Shown here one piece after another: positions 16,519-25,052 of a stretch of 34,651 nt of DNA. The stretch comes from a virus. The stretch is taken from positions 1 through 34,651 of IMG/VR virus record IMGVR_UViG_3300003323_000086; one strand, written 5' to 3'. Positions within the stretch are counted from its first letter, which is position 1; each line of letters starts with the position of its first letter. Under the pieces are notes generated by a model, which had not been told where the DNA came from, did no database searches, and saw nothing but the letters and a program-made list of their open reading frames with translations. The position numbers and the translations under genes were made by a program.

Positions 16519-17511
16519 TCACGCATACTCATAAATAATACAAACCCCATTTGCCCCTGCGCCACCGGCACGAGAAGCCAACCCGGCTAAATCTGCTTTA
16601 GCACCACCCCCGCCTCCGCCAGGGAATTGGCCCGCTTGGCCTACTCCAATACTTCCCCCGGAGGTAATTTGCGCCACGCGGGGAGCTAAGATATTGCTAC
16701 CACCTTCCCCACCAAAGACAATGTTTCCGGTTGTGGTAAATATGTAGAATGCTGCGCCTCCAAAACCACCTGCGCTATTTAAAATGTTCCCCCCACTAGC
16801 ACTACCGCCGCTTACAAGCGGATCTAGACTGGTACTAGAACTGGCCGGACCTTGCGTTCCTCCAGAACCCCCAAAAGCGCTACATCCTAAAAAGGTAGAC
16901 GTTCCGCCATTACTACCTGCGGTGCCCCCAGTACCTGCATTGCCACCAGTACCAATTGTCACGGTCTGCCCGGAGAATCCAGAAGTTGCGCGATGGATAA
17001 CGACACCGCCAGCACCGCCACCGCAGCCCATAGCAAGCTGCCCAGCCGCAGTCGCTGCCGTACTGCCGCCGCCACCGCCCCCACCTACGAGTTGGAATAC
17101 AATGCTATTTGTCCCTGATGTGGGAGTATAGGTGCCCGTTGTTGTAATAATTTGAGTGCCAATCAATCTCCCAGATTGGCTAGGAAACGTGTCATACGTC
17201 TTACTAAAAAAATCACCTGCTTGGGCAGCGGTAATATCTAAATAAAAAATATCTCCAGCATTGTAGGCGCGAGCGGTTGTTCCCTCTTGCGCACGAGTAA
17301 CCGTGAACGTATCTCCAGCAGTTGCTGTGACCTGTACAATTTCCCGTAACGATTGCGTGGCGGCATCTACCAATGTCCCTCTAAAAACATTACCGCCGCT
17401 AAGGATAGGGAACAAAGACCCTGTACCAGTAGATACAGTAATTGTTGAGCTTCCCGCAGTAATCGAACTGGATAAGGTTGTGCTGGCGTTATTAGTATAT
17501 TGATAGGCCAT
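16519..17511 (-). CDS. glycine-rich tail fibre / structural protein
   Basis: ATG 17511, one base after the tailspike stop, gives MAYQYTNNASTTLSSSI; an in-frame ATG at 17565 lies inside the tailspike gene and is less likely. The 330-aa product has an N-terminal beta region (FRGTLVDAATQSLREIVQV...) and a very Gly-rich C-terminal half (~130-330) with repeated GGxGG blocks, ending in a hydrophobic strand (GVCIIYEYA). Gly-rich domains that form polyglycine sandwich or receptor-binding tips are known in phage adhesins. Function by analogy only. Confidence 0.65.
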   Translation of the reverse strand: MAYQYTNNASTTLSSSITAGSSTITVSTGTGSLFPILSGGNVFRGTLVDAATQSLREIVQVTATAGDTFTVTRAQEGTTARAYNAGDIFYLDITAAQAGDFFSKTYDTFPSQSGRLIGTQIITTTGTYTPTSGTNSIVFQLVGGGGGGGSTAATAAGQLAMGCGGGAGGVVIHRATSGFSGQTVTIGTGGNAGTGGTAGSNGGTSTFLGCSAFGGSGGTQGPASSSTSLDPLVSGGSASGGNILNSAGGFGGAAFYIFTTTGNIVFGGEGGSNILAPRVAQITSGGSIGVGQAGQFPGGGGGGAKADLAGLASRAGGAGANGVCIIYEYA

Positions 17512-17512
17512 A

Positions 17513-19609
17513 TTAGACAGTATATTCCATAGAAAGGTATACAAATTGTCCGGTACCGGCCCCATAAGAAATGGTCGCCCCGATACTAGCTTGTTGCACT
17601 AAAGATATGGTAGTGGAACCGGTGGTAGCAATCCCAACTGCTGGGTTGGCTCCTAATCCTGACAGCCCCACTAGACCCATAGCATTCACCCCAGCCGGGG
17701 CAAATGGAAGCCCCCGAATTACTACTTGTCCAGAGGCGCCGGTAGTAGTCACATTCAAAAATGTAACTTCAACACGAACAATACGCCCTATCCGTGTCCA
17801 GCGGCCTGTGGATGTAACTGGGGTTGTCGGATCTGTTGTAGACCCCCCTAAAGTAGCTGTCCAAGTGCCTTCGTCATAATAATTAAGAGAGGCCCCATTA
17901 ACTGTGCCCGGAAACCGAATACCGTCAATAGAATTGATGATTGTTAAGCCGCCAGTATTAGATACCGTCCCGAAAGGCTTTCCAATCCAGACAACCCGTT
18001 TATTATTTAAATTATAAACCGGGCTATCGCCTGTTTGTGTATAACAATTAATTACAACAGTGTCTTGGCCGGATTGAATATTAATATCATATTTTCCAGC
18101 AGTTACTGTGTCTCCGTTTCTTGCGACATTAGTAAATGTGTTAGCTACTGCTTCTAGCCCGGTTCCCGAGGTCATCAAGATGATGTCTTGAGTGTACGCC
18201 CCGCTGGCATCCCAAAAAGAAATATTCTGGAAATTACAATTCTTAAAAGAACTGATTTGGAATGCCCCACCCTTACACACTTCAAAATTGAGGTTTTTAA
18301 AGGTGTTATTAGTCAGCCAGTTTGATCCTGCTACAATCCCAATATTAAAAAATTGTGTGCCAGTAGCATTATACAGCCGCAGGTTTTCAAAAAGGTTTTC
18401 ATTAAAAATAGTACCATTGGCCTTGAATTGAACCCCCGGAACGGTCGATCCTACTGGGACAATCCAATTCCCTCCACGGAACTTAGTATCGTAAACTCCT
18501 CCGCCACTTGCGGAGTAATCCCCGTAAATGCAAGATTTTGCAGTGTTAGTTTGGTTTAGTTCTACATTATCAATAAAACAAGTAGTGCACCCATAAACAA
18601 TATTAATAAGGTGCCCACCAGAAGACGTGTTTGTGATTTGTAGATCCCTAATCCACGAATTTTGCAAGAATTGCGTGGTAGAGAATTTGATAGCATCTAC
18701 CCCAGCCGCTGTAACATTGATAATTGTATTTCTTCCAGCTCCACGAAGAGAAATCCCACGAGTATAAACCCCGGTATCCATTGTCAAAGACGATGAAATA
18801 TTATAAGTGCCGTTGGGTAAATATACTTCTCCGCCAATAGTAGCAACATAATTTAAAGCTGCCTGGATGGCGGCGGTATCATCGGCAACACCATTTCCAA
18901 CTGCTCCAAAGTCTTTTGCGCTGACAACATCTTGCAGTTTAGACGGAACAGACCTAGCTACACTGCCCGTTCCTCCTTGTAAATAGTTTAAATTACTTGT
19001 AGCAGTAGTTTTATTGTTTAGATCTGATAGGTTATTGGCGATAGCAAGCGCACCAATATTGTTTGCTGCTGTAGCTCCAGCAGATGTTGCCCCAGTCCCG
19101 CCACCAGAAACTCCCAAAACTCCATAGTTAGGATCTGCTGTGCCCCCGCCACTGAGTAAAGGTTGGCCGGAACTTCCTGGAGCAACCGCTACCACCGGCC
19201 CAGTTCCTTGCCCAATGAGCACCCCATGGGCGCTAAGCGTACTGGCTCCGGTACCCCCACTACTTACAGAAATTGCGGTAGACGAGGTAACACTACTGAA
19301 CGCTCCAGAGGAGGGCGTATTCGCTCCAATAGGAGTTCCATCGATATTTCCACCCGTAATAGCCACAGCATTGGCATTTTGTGTGGAAATACTTCCAAGT
19401 CCTAAATTAATTCGAGCTTGGGCCGCAGTAGTTGCCCCGGTACCTCCGGAGGCAATCGCGATTGGTAAAGTCAGTCCTAAATATTGCTGAATAGCCAACG
19501 CTAAAGCGTTTAGCGGAATATCGCAGGTAGCCCCGGTCACTACCCCCGTTGCGGTGTCCGTAGTTAGATTAATTGTTCGGGTTCCGATAGGGTAGCTGCC
19601 CTGTTGCAT
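17513..19609 (-). CDS. tailspike with pectate-lyase-like beta-helix
   Basis: The 698-aa product has an N-terminal fibre-like part (~50-220) with repeats of the SGGTGATTAAQARINLG type and a linker, then KDFGAVGNGVADDTAAIQAA (~232-251), the entry motif of the pectate_lyase_3 right-handed beta-helix, followed by long helix rungs with many Asn and Thr (to ~540). The C-terminal domain starts DEGTWTATLGG and includes RWTRIGRIVRVEV, a common fibre end domain. It probably binds and may degrade a surface polysaccharide; no catalytic residues can be assigned by eye. Its start overlaps the previous stop (TAATG). Confidence 0.85.
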   Translation of the reverse strand: MQQGSYPIGTRTINLTTDTATGVVTGATCDIPLNALALAIQQYLGLTLPIAIASGGTGATTAAQARINLGLGSISTQNANAVAITGGNIDGTPIGANTPSSGAFSSVTSSTAISVSSGGTGASTLSAHGVLIGQGTGPVVAVAPGSSGQPLLSGGGTADPNYGVLGVSGGGTGATSAGATAANNIGALAIANNLSDLNNKTTATSNLNYLQGGTGSVARSVPSKLQDVVSAKDFGAVGNGVADDTAAIQAALNYVATIGGEVYLPNGTYNISSSLTMDTGVYTRGISLRGAGRNTIINVTAAGVDAIKFSTTQFLQNSWIRDLQITNTSSGGHLINIVYGCTTCFIDNVELNQTNTAKSCIYGDYSASGGGVYDTKFRGGNWIVPVGSTVPGVQFKANGTIFNENLFENLRLYNATGTQFFNIGIVAGSNWLTNNTFKNLNFEVCKGGAFQISSFKNCNFQNISFWDASGAYTQDIILMTSGTGLEAVANTFTNVARNGDTVTAGKYDINIQSGQDTVVINCYTQTGDSPVYNLNNKRVVWIGKPFGTVSNTGGLTIINSIDGIRFPGTVNGASLNYYDEGTWTATLGGSTTDPTTPVTSTGRWTRIGRIVRVEVTFLNVTTTGASGQVVIRGLPFAPAGVNAMGLVGLSGLGANPAVGIATTGSTTISLVQQASIGATISYGAGTGQFVYLSMEYTV

Positions 19610-19908
19610 TAAGAAGTCCCCAAAATTGGGAAGCCGAGAGTATCCCTAATCTCGTCTCCATTAGTATCTAAAAGAATGCTTGTAATTACTGGAACAAATA
19701 CATCTTGCCCCTGCGGACGGGTCCAAGGTGGGGCTTGTGGATCTGCGATACCCCTAACAAAGTCCTGGGGTTGACGAGGGTTCCAGTCTTTTTGGCAAAC
19801 CATGAGACCGTCCCACCGTTTGCGCAATTGCGATGCTTTATACTTAAAGCCGCAAACGTCACAAATGACGTTATAGTCCCCCGGTTTCCAAAAATCAGCG
19901 CGCCCCAT
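19609..19908 (-). CDS. small protein with zinc-ribbon-like CxxC
   Basis: The 99-aa product contains ICDVCGFKYKASQLRKRWDG and VCQKDW (residues ~15-42): a CxxC pair and a third Cys with nearby Asp/His-poor surroundings, suggestive of a small metal site. The rest (PRQPQDFVRGIADPQAPPW) is proline-rich. I have seen this type near structural genes of phages but know no function. Placed between a minor structural gene and the tailspike. Confidence 0.65.
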   Translation of the reverse strand: MGRADFWKPGDYNVICDVCGFKYKASQLRKRWDGLMVCQKDWNPRQPQDFVRGIADPQAPPWTRPQGQDVFVPVITSILLDTNGDEIRDTLGFPILGTS

Positions 19909-19911
19909 TTA

Positions 19912-20337
19912 TTATTGTTTTACCAGTGTAAAAATAATGGTGAACTGCACCGGGGTTGCAGCAGCAATAGTGCCGCTATAGGTCTTGGTATCGAACGCAA
20001 TACCGCCCGTAAACCCAGCAGCCTTGGTGTTGTTCAGGTCTTGATACTTGCAGTTATCCACCATCCCACGGCCAGTCAATTCCCACACACGGTCAGCGTT
20101 TGCGGGCGTAGAATTGTCCCAGTACACACGCACAGACGTTCCGTCTTGTATGTCGTAATCGATCTTGTCAATACGGAGTTGGGAAGCCTTATACCCAGCG
20201 GGTCCAACATCAGAAAGGGTGGACGGCAGAATGAGCACTGTGTAGCTCAAGTCTGCTGTGTCCAGAATCCCTTCCAGTTTGATGCGGGTGTTTCGCTGGC
20301 CGTCCTGCAAGATTTTAGTACTCGTTGCATTAGCCAT
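19912..20337 (-). CDS. probable minor structural protein
   Basis: The 141-aa product is beta-rich (LSYTVLILPSTLSD, RIDKIDYDIQDGTSVRVYWD, TPVQFTIIFTLVKQ) with no signal peptide. GGAGG lies upstream of the start. Position between capsid-group genes and the tailspike suggests a virion component. No family recognised. Confidence 0.65.
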   Translation of the reverse strand: MANATSTKILQDGQRNTRIKLEGILDTADLSYTVLILPSTLSDVGPAGYKASQLRIDKIDYDIQDGTSVRVYWDNSTPANADRVWELTGRGMVDNCKYQDLNNTKAAGFTGGIAFDTKTYSGTIAAATPVQFTIIFTLVKQ

Positions 20338-20349
20338 TAAAACCTCCGA

Positions 20350-21120
20350 TTAACGTTCGCGGGCAGCGAGGAAAAAGTCAACCGTCATTGTTTTAGACGA
20401 GGCCGTACCGGACTGAATCGCAAGCGTCGGGTTAAGAACCGCAGTGGTCAGCGTAGGAGTCCCCGCAGCCACCGGACCACGGTTAGGCAGCGTGCTACCA
20501 GTACCCGATTGCGGGATATAGCCCACCATGTTACCGTTTACAAATGCGTAGACGTTGCCCTTGCCGTCAAAATACCAACCTAGGTCAATGTTGGTGTTGT
20601 TGGCAAGCGTATAAGCAGCCGTGGGGATTGCAATCGTAGTCGGGGTAGAACCCACCATGCTAACCAATTGCAGGTTGTTAGCTGCACCAGACGCCTTGTT
20701 AAAATACAGGCCGTCAGTAGCTGCAAACGGGGTCGTGGTCGTATTCATCAGGCCCACGTTAAACGCTGCGTTGGTTGCATCAGAAACCTGAAGACGGGTC
20801 AGGAAGAAAGATTTCTTACCTGCTACCGAACTGGTTTGGGGAACAAACGAAAAAGACGCAGCGGCACGCTGGATAGAAGAAACATCCGTGCCGGCCGGAG
20901 TACTGGAGTTAGTAGTAAAAAGAAGTGCACCGCCATCAACAGGGGTCAGGGCCGTAGTTCCGTTGCCTGTGTTGGTTGCGGTGAAAGCGCCCGTACCGAA
21001 TGCGTTGAAATCATCCGCATCAACATGGTAGAAGAAAGGATTCGGGAAACCCGATTGTGCAAGGGGTTGCCACGGGGCATCTTGAGTAAAGCCCGAAGTA
21101 AAGCGTACCGGAGTAGGCAT
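20350..21120 (-). CDS. probable structural protein with jelly-roll-like fold
   Basis: The 256-aa product begins MPTPVRFTSGFTQDAPWQPL and is dominated by Thr, Ala, Gly and Phe with regular strands (KKSFFLTRLQVSDA, IDLGWYFDGKGNVYAFVNG, KTMTVDFFLAARER). This looks like a concanavalin/LamG-like beta-sandwich, seen in head fibres or decoration proteins of phages. A strong binding site (AGGAG) precedes the ATG. Fold and role are inferred. Confidence 0.65.
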   Translation of the reverse strand: MPTPVRFTSGFTQDAPWQPLAQSGFPNPFFYHVDADDFNAFGTGAFTATNTGNGTTALTPVDGGALLFTTNSSTPAGTDVSSIQRAAASFSFVPQTSSVAGKKSFFLTRLQVSDATNAAFNVGLMNTTTTPFAATDGLYFNKASGAANNLQLVSMVGSTPTTIAIPTAAYTLANNTNIDLGWYFDGKGNVYAFVNGNMVGYIPQSGTGSTLPNRGPVAAGTPTLTTAVLNPTLAIQSGTASSKTMTVDFFLAARER

Positions 21121-21140
21121 AATGTCTCCTAAGACGTTAT

Positions 21141-21164
21141 AAGAACGCGCCTAATGCGCGTCTT
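21141..21164 (-). terminator. hairpin between structural genes
   Basis: A nine-bp stem (AAGA-CGCGC / GCGCG-TCTT, with one bulge) and a five-base loop lies between the 40-aa basic gene and the 256-aa structural gene. There is no T-run, so it is more likely a processing or stability element than a full terminator. Confidence 0.4.
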
Positions 21165-21168
21165 GGAG

Positions 21169-21291
21169 TTAAGATTTAGACTTCTTGTTTTTGAATGCTG
21201 GAACTTTTGTTTCCTTGACTGGCTTTGTCTTTTTCTTTTTCCGGTCAGGAAGTTCCATCTTTGAATTATAGCTATATCGATTGGTAGCCAT
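21169..21291 (-). CDS. 40-aa lysine-rich micro-protein
   Basis: The ORF begins two bases after the stop of the 42-aa gene, so translation is probably coupled; its own binding site is weak. The product (MATNRYSYNSKMELPDRKK...) is strongly basic, with Lys clusters to the end. Small basic proteins next to the capsid gene could bind DNA or the capsid interior, but this is only a guess. Confidence 0.55.
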   Translation of the reverse strand: MATNRYSYNSKMELPDRKKKKTKPVKETKVPAFKNKKSKS

Positions 21292-21293
21292 AA

Positions 21294-21422
21294 TTAGGTT
21301 GTGTTAGTTTTACGAGCCTTCCCGCCGTTACTTACATTGCGCTGAGGCTTGTTTTTTGGTTTGGATGCTTCGTCCCGTTTAGCGGGTTTCGGATGCATCA
21401 GATCGCGTAACTTCTTGTTCAT
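21294..21422 (-). CDS. 42-aa basic micro-protein
   Basis: An excellent binding site, AAGGAGA five bases before ATG, shows that this short ORF is translated. The product (MNKKLRDLMHPKPAKRDE...) is basic and proline/asparagine-rich and probably disordered. It is placed directly after the major capsid gene and before a second basic micro-gene. Function unknown. Confidence 0.65.
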   Translation of the reverse strand: MNKKLRDLMHPKPAKRDEASKPKNKPQRNVSNGGKARKTNTT

Positions 21423-21436
21423 AGTCTCTCCTTAAA

Positions 21437-21454
21437 TGGGGGACTGATCCCCCA
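21437..21454 (-). terminator. hairpin downstream of the major capsid gene
   Basis: A perfect seven-bp stem (TGGGGGA / TCCCCCA) with a four-base loop begins 22 bases after the capsid stop and is followed by only three T before the next binding site. It may be a leaky terminator or an mRNA-stabilising end that raises capsid expression relative to downstream genes. Confidence 0.55.
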
Positions 21455-21475
21455 CACTCTCAATTAAGGAGTTGA

Positions 21476-22396
21476 TTACGGCCCGTTGCTGCCGAACAGA
21501 GCGCGCGGATCTGCCCAACCAAACGAATAACGCTCATAACCCTTATACTTGCGGTTCATTGTGTCGAAGTCATTGTCTTCCGTGAACTGCGGTGCCTCAC
21601 GTTCAAAGCAGATCATGCCTTGCTTGCTCGGGATGTTCGTACGGATGAAGAACGCATGCGGCGAAGTGAGATAACGGTTAACCTTGATGCCTTCCGGGAA
21701 GACATTCATGTTGTTAAGCGCGTTGATATCGTTGTTCGCCGTACCCGATTGGAAGGTAGACTTCAGGATACGTTGTGCGTTATAGATTTCTTGACGCGGG
21801 ATAATCAGGCTACGCGGCATCAGATTGATAAGCAGGCCGCGATCATCCACAGCACCCATAATCTGAATCGTCAAGTCTTCCAGCGATGCTTCCGACAGGT
21901 CGGCGTCCACTGCCAGCTTGTTCGAGAACGTACCACCACCAGCCAGCGGGTGAGCGGTGTTCAGCAGGGACACACCATCACCGCCCGTGTAGGACGAGTT
22001 GAACGCACGGTTATAGACGTTTGCAGCAACGTTTTCTTTGGTCTGACGGAACGAGAAGCCCAGAGCCTGTGCACGCGACATCGAAACCTGCGAATACAGG
22101 TTATCCATGATTTCTTCGTGCGTAACCACATAGCCCAGAGCATAGGCCACGTGCACAAAGCGCGTCACATAGGTTTGGAATTCGGAGTCGTAGTTGACCA
22201 TCGAGCCTTCAGCCTTTTGCGGAACAAGGCCAAAACCGGTGATACCTACGATTTCTTCATACTGCTTGTTCGACGTATGAACATCAAACAGCGGCTTCCA
22301 TTCTTGAGTGGTTTCGTCATAACCACGGCCCCACCAACTAAAAATACCGGGCCAAAGGGCCTTCGGAGAAGTCCCAGTATTAATTACACCAGCCAT
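21476..22396 (-). CDS. major capsid protein, Mu gpT-like/HK97-fold
   Basis: The 306-aa product has the features of this capsid family: MAGVINTGTSPKALWPGIFSWWGRGY at the start, a region QTYVTRFVHVAYALGYVVTHEEI (~75-97), the LLNTAHPLAGGG motif (~145-156) and IPRQEIYNAQRIL (~198-210). AAGGAGG seven bases before the ATG is a strong binding site, as expected for the most abundant protein. Scaffold and portal genes upstream complete the head module. Confidence 0.85.
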   Translation of the reverse strand: MAGVINTGTSPKALWPGIFSWWGRGYDETTQEWKPLFDVHTSNKQYEEIVGITGFGLVPQKAEGSMVNYDSEFQTYVTRFVHVAYALGYVVTHEEIMDNLYSQVSMSRAQALGFSFRQTKENVAANVYNRAFNSSYTGGDGVSLLNTAHPLAGGGTFSNKLAVDADLSEASLEDLTIQIMGAVDDRGLLINLMPRSLIIPRQEIYNAQRILKSTFQSGTANNDINALNNMNVFPEGIKVNRYLTSPHAFFIRTNIPSKQGMICFEREAPQFTEDNDFDTMNRKYKGYERYSFGWADPRALFGSNGP

Positions 22397-22415
22397 TTTA
22401 CCTCCTTATTAATTA

Positions 22416-23027
22416 TTAAGCACCAGCAGTCTGACCGCCAAGCTCATGGACGTTGATTTTCACAACCCAACGAGCATAGTTAGTCAACTGGTTGTTAGTC
22501 ACTTGCTTGAGACCGATCAGCTTGAGCGGAAGGGTACTCGTCGTAGCGACCGTGCTATTCTTCAGAACAGATGCCGAAATCTGCCCGTTACCCGACGGGG
22601 TAGCGACCGTGAAATCGATGTTCTTGTTAGCAGCAGAGGCACCAAGGTTGGTAGTACCGTCGTCTTGTGCTTCAAACAGCAGTTCGGGGTCATCCGCAAC
22701 CAAGACGTAATAGTCTTTCGACTTACTAGCCGGGATGCTGATAAGCTCCAACGGAAGGGCCGCGCCGTTTAACGATGTCGGGCCGTTGGGCGGCACCACA
22801 TACACGCCAACAATCGCGCCGCGCAGGCGGGTAGCCGCAGAAGCTGCCTTACCAATTTGCGGGACGCCGTTAGCATCGGCACCGGCAACCGTAGTCACCA
22901 GATCGCCGATGTAATAAGCGCTACCATCCGAAGCCGGAATGTAGTACATGTTGCCCCCACCAGTGTAGGGGCTGCCACTAACCGTTCGGATCGGTTGAAA
23001 ACCCGAAGGATTAATTACGTTTGCCAA
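22416..23027 (-). CDS. capsid-associated structural protein, TTG start
   Basis: The 203-aa product starts MANVINPSGFQPIRTVSG, a leader typical of proteins encoded just before the major capsid in many phages; it is beta-rich and has no signal peptide. The start is TTG at 23027, chosen because GGAGG lies seven bases upstream and no ATG or GTG fits. Likely a decoration or head-stabilising protein. Confidence 0.7.
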   Translation of the reverse strand: MANVINPSGFQPIRTVSGSPYTGGGNMYYIPASDGSAYYIGDLVTTVAGADANGVPQIGKAASAATRLRGAIVGVYVVPPNGPTSLNGAALPLELISIPASKSKDYYVLVADDPELLFEAQDDGTTNLGASAANKNIDFTVATPSGNGQISASVLKNSTVATTSTLPLKLIGLKQVTNNQLTNYARWVVKINVHELGGQTAGA

Positions 23028-23046
23028 AATAAACCTCCATAATTAT

Positions 23047-23661
23047 TTAGGAGGCGCTTTTCTCCAGAGAATGCCGAATCGATAATGCGGGTTTCGACCG
23101 TCCCGGAAGAGCGCCCGGAACATATGTGTTTTCAATTCGGTCTGCGTTAGAGCCATTGCTGCGAATCATGGCGCGCTCACGATCCGTGATCGCTTGCTGC
23201 ATGTCGGCTTGGTCTTCCTCAAACCATTCTTGCTTAAGCTTCATAAGGTAGGCGTACAAAGGCTCCGATTTTTCGCCTTGTCCTACTACCAGCCTAACTT
23301 TTTCGCCCAGATCAGTGTTGGGGTCCAAGGCTTTGGTACTGACGGGAAGTTCTACCTCTTGACGAGTAACAAACTCCCAGCCCGTTTCCTGAGCCTTTGC
23401 GATACGTCCCGGATAGTCGTTCATCCAATGCAACTTGTACCCAGGGACTTCTCCGTTGACTTCTAACTTGAGATTAGTACCGTTAAAAACCCCGCGACGC
23501 TGGCGAGTTTTTCGGTCTGCTTCTGTACGTACTGCCTTTTCTTCTGGTTGTGCGGAAACCGCTTCTGCAAGCGATTCCGCCTTTTTCTCACGGCGGGCGG
23601 CGTTCACCTTCTTCATGTGTTCCGCACGGCGTTGTTTTTCTTCACTAGTCAGATTTGCCAT
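23047..23661 (-). CDS. head-module protein of unknown role
   Basis: The 204-aa product has a very basic/charged N-terminus (EKQRRAEHMKKVNAARREKK), then a recognisable phage-type segment GVFNGTNLKLEVNGEVPGYKLHW (~58-80) and WMNDYPGRIAKAQETGWE. It resembles proteins found between scaffold and capsid in many phages. No clear binding site. It may act in head assembly. Confidence 0.65.
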   Translation of the reverse strand: MANLTSEEKQRRAEHMKKVNAARREKKAESLAEAVSAQPEEKAVRTEADRKTRQRRGVFNGTNLKLEVNGEVPGYKLHWMNDYPGRIAKAQETGWEFVTRQEVELPVSTKALDPNTDLGEKVRLVVGQGEKSEPLYAYLMKLKQEWFEEDQADMQQAITDRERAMIRSNGSNADRIENTYVPGALPGRSKPALSIRHSLEKSAS

Positions 23662-23669
23662 GATTTTGA

Positions 23670-24482
23670 TTACGAGTTATAAAGGCGAAGATATTCTTCT
23701 CGGCCAAGTTTGGGATGCTCTTTAACGAATGCATCGCATGCCGCTTTTGCATCCGGAGGCAGGCGGTCATACGTGACTTTGCCAGTGCTACGGGTGTTAC
23801 CGCCGCCGGTCGGAGCCTCTACCATGTTGGCACGCTTGCGGGTTGCAAACTTTTCCGGGAAATTAGCCTTGATTTGCTGTTCCACGGCTTGCAGCAATTC
23901 CATCCCGCGAATACCTTGCTGCCCAAGCTGAATTGCATAGCCGGTAGCTGCTGCGCTCAACCCTGCGTCTTTTTCTGCCCAAGCATTGTCTTGTACCCAT
24001 GCTTTGAACTCGTCTTGGGAGAACAACGAGGGCTGTGCTTGGGGTGCGGGCTTGTCGCTGGGGAAATCCGGGGCGTTTTCTCGCAGGTTATCTAACTGAT
24101 CCTCAAACTCTGCCGCCGTATCATAATCTCCGGTTGCCCGGGCGGCTTTGATTTGACTCTTCAGGAAATTAATCTGACTGTCATATTCCTTTTTGACCTG
24201 TTCCTTCTGCATACGGATAATTTCCGAGGCAGTGTTTTTGTATTGGTCAAATTGGCCTTTAATTTCCTGAATTTGCTTCTTCAATTCCTCGTTGTTTTTG
24301 CGAAGAATCGGGTTCAGGCGCTGCCCAAACTCAAGAAACTCAGCAGCATCACGCCAATGGTCCGGGTTGCCTTCAAATTCATCAAGCGGCTTCCAGCCTT
24401 GTTGCCGTGCTTCTGCTTCAATCGCTGCTACATCAGCGTCACCACCGCCGGTATCGGCGTTATCGATAATTTCGTCGCTCAT
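23670..24482 (-). CDS. capsid scaffolding protein
   Basis: The 270-aa product is acidic at the N-terminus and has a long coiled coil (~60-135, for example NEELKKQIQEIKGQFDQYK and QVKKEYDSQINFLKSQIK). It ends with a basic/charged helix near the C-terminus (AACDAFVKEHPKLGREEYL), where scaffolds bind the capsid protein. Position between portal and capsid genes fits. Its start overlaps the stop of the GroES-like gene (ATGA). Confidence 0.8.
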   Translation of the reverse strand: MSDEIIDNADTGGGDADVAAIEAEARQQGWKPLDEFEGNPDHWRDAAEFLEFGQRLNPILRKNNEELKKQIQEIKGQFDQYKNTASEIIRMQKEQVKKEYDSQINFLKSQIKAARATGDYDTAAEFEDQLDNLRENAPDFPSDKPAPQAQPSLFSQDEFKAWVQDNAWAEKDAGLSAAATGYAIQLGQQGIRGMELLQAVEQQIKANFPEKFATRKRANMVEAPTGGGNTRSTGKVTYDRLPPDAKAACDAFVKEHPKLGREEYLRLYNS

Positions 24483-24820
24483 TCCTCAATTCCTACAATA
24501 TCTAAGTCGTTTACTACTCGATATTCCTGCTCATCCTTTCCAATAAGGCGATTTCCGGCATATTTGCCGATTTGCACCCGGTCTCCCACCTTGCACCAAG
24601 CGGTTGGGTCTTTGCCCATTGCCATCTCAATTCTTGCAAGAGGGGTGTCCATCCAGCAATCCGGGCCAATTTCGACCACAACGCCCTTAATTTGAGCATT
24701 TTGTTCCTTATTGACCAAATCTTGCGCTAGAATGATGCCGCCTTCCGATACTTCCTCTACTTTATCCACCTTGATGAGGACACGCGGACCTCGTGGATGG
24801 AAACCAGATTCATTAATCAT
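24479..24820 (-). CDS. GroES-like co-chaperonin
   Basis: The product (113 aa from ATG 24820) shows the Cpn10 fold pattern: HPRGPRVLIKVDKVEEVSEGGIILA (GroES: RPLHDRVLVK...SAGGIVL), then KGVVVEIGPDC (GroES: GEVVAVGNG), VGDRVQIGKYAG (VGDIVIFN), and a final VVNDLDIVGIEE (ESDILAIVE). A GTG at 24844 in frame is an alternative start. GroES caps GroEL; T4 gp31 and similar phage co-chaperonins replace it for capsid folding. No GroEL-like gene is visible, so it would act with the host chaperonin. Located among portal, scaffold and capsid genes. Confidence 0.8.
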   Translation of the reverse strand: MINESGFHPRGPRVLIKVDKVEEVSEGGIILAQDLVNKEQNAQIKGVVVEIGPDCWMDTPLARIEMAMGKDPTAWCKVGDRVQIGKYAGNRLIGKDEQEYRVVNDLDIVGIEE

Positions 24821-25052
24821 TTCGTGCCAGATCCACAAATTCACCGTAGCCCATCGTAAAAATCTGCTTTAACGTCGCCAACTTCTGTTGGAGGCGTGCA
24901 GATGCACGTGCGGCCATTTCTGGGTTCGGAAGGTTGTATTCGCCTTCCACAAATCGATCAAGATCCCGGTTGTACTCGTTTTTGAGTGCTTCCATTACTT
25001 CCTGGGTTTCGCTTTGGCTTAACCAGCTTTCCCATTGCTGTCGAGTCAGCAT
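24813..25052 (-). CDS. small protein nested in the end of the portal gene
   Basis: The 79-aa product (MLTRQQWESWLSQSETQEVM...) starts inside the portal gene and overlaps it by 95 bases in another frame. AGAGGT eight bases upstream supports the start. It is mostly helical and acidic. Its end overlaps the GroES-like start. Role unknown; it may assist head assembly. Confidence 0.65.
   Translation of the reverse strand: MLTRQQWESWLSQSETQEVMEALKNEYNRDLDRFVEGEYNLPNPEMAARASARLQQKLATLKQIFTMGYGEFVDLARND

Noticed and set aside
17512-17565. N-terminal extension of the glycine-rich fibre protein
   Set aside because: It lies inside the tailspike gene; the ATG one base after the tailspike stop is a more natural coupled start.
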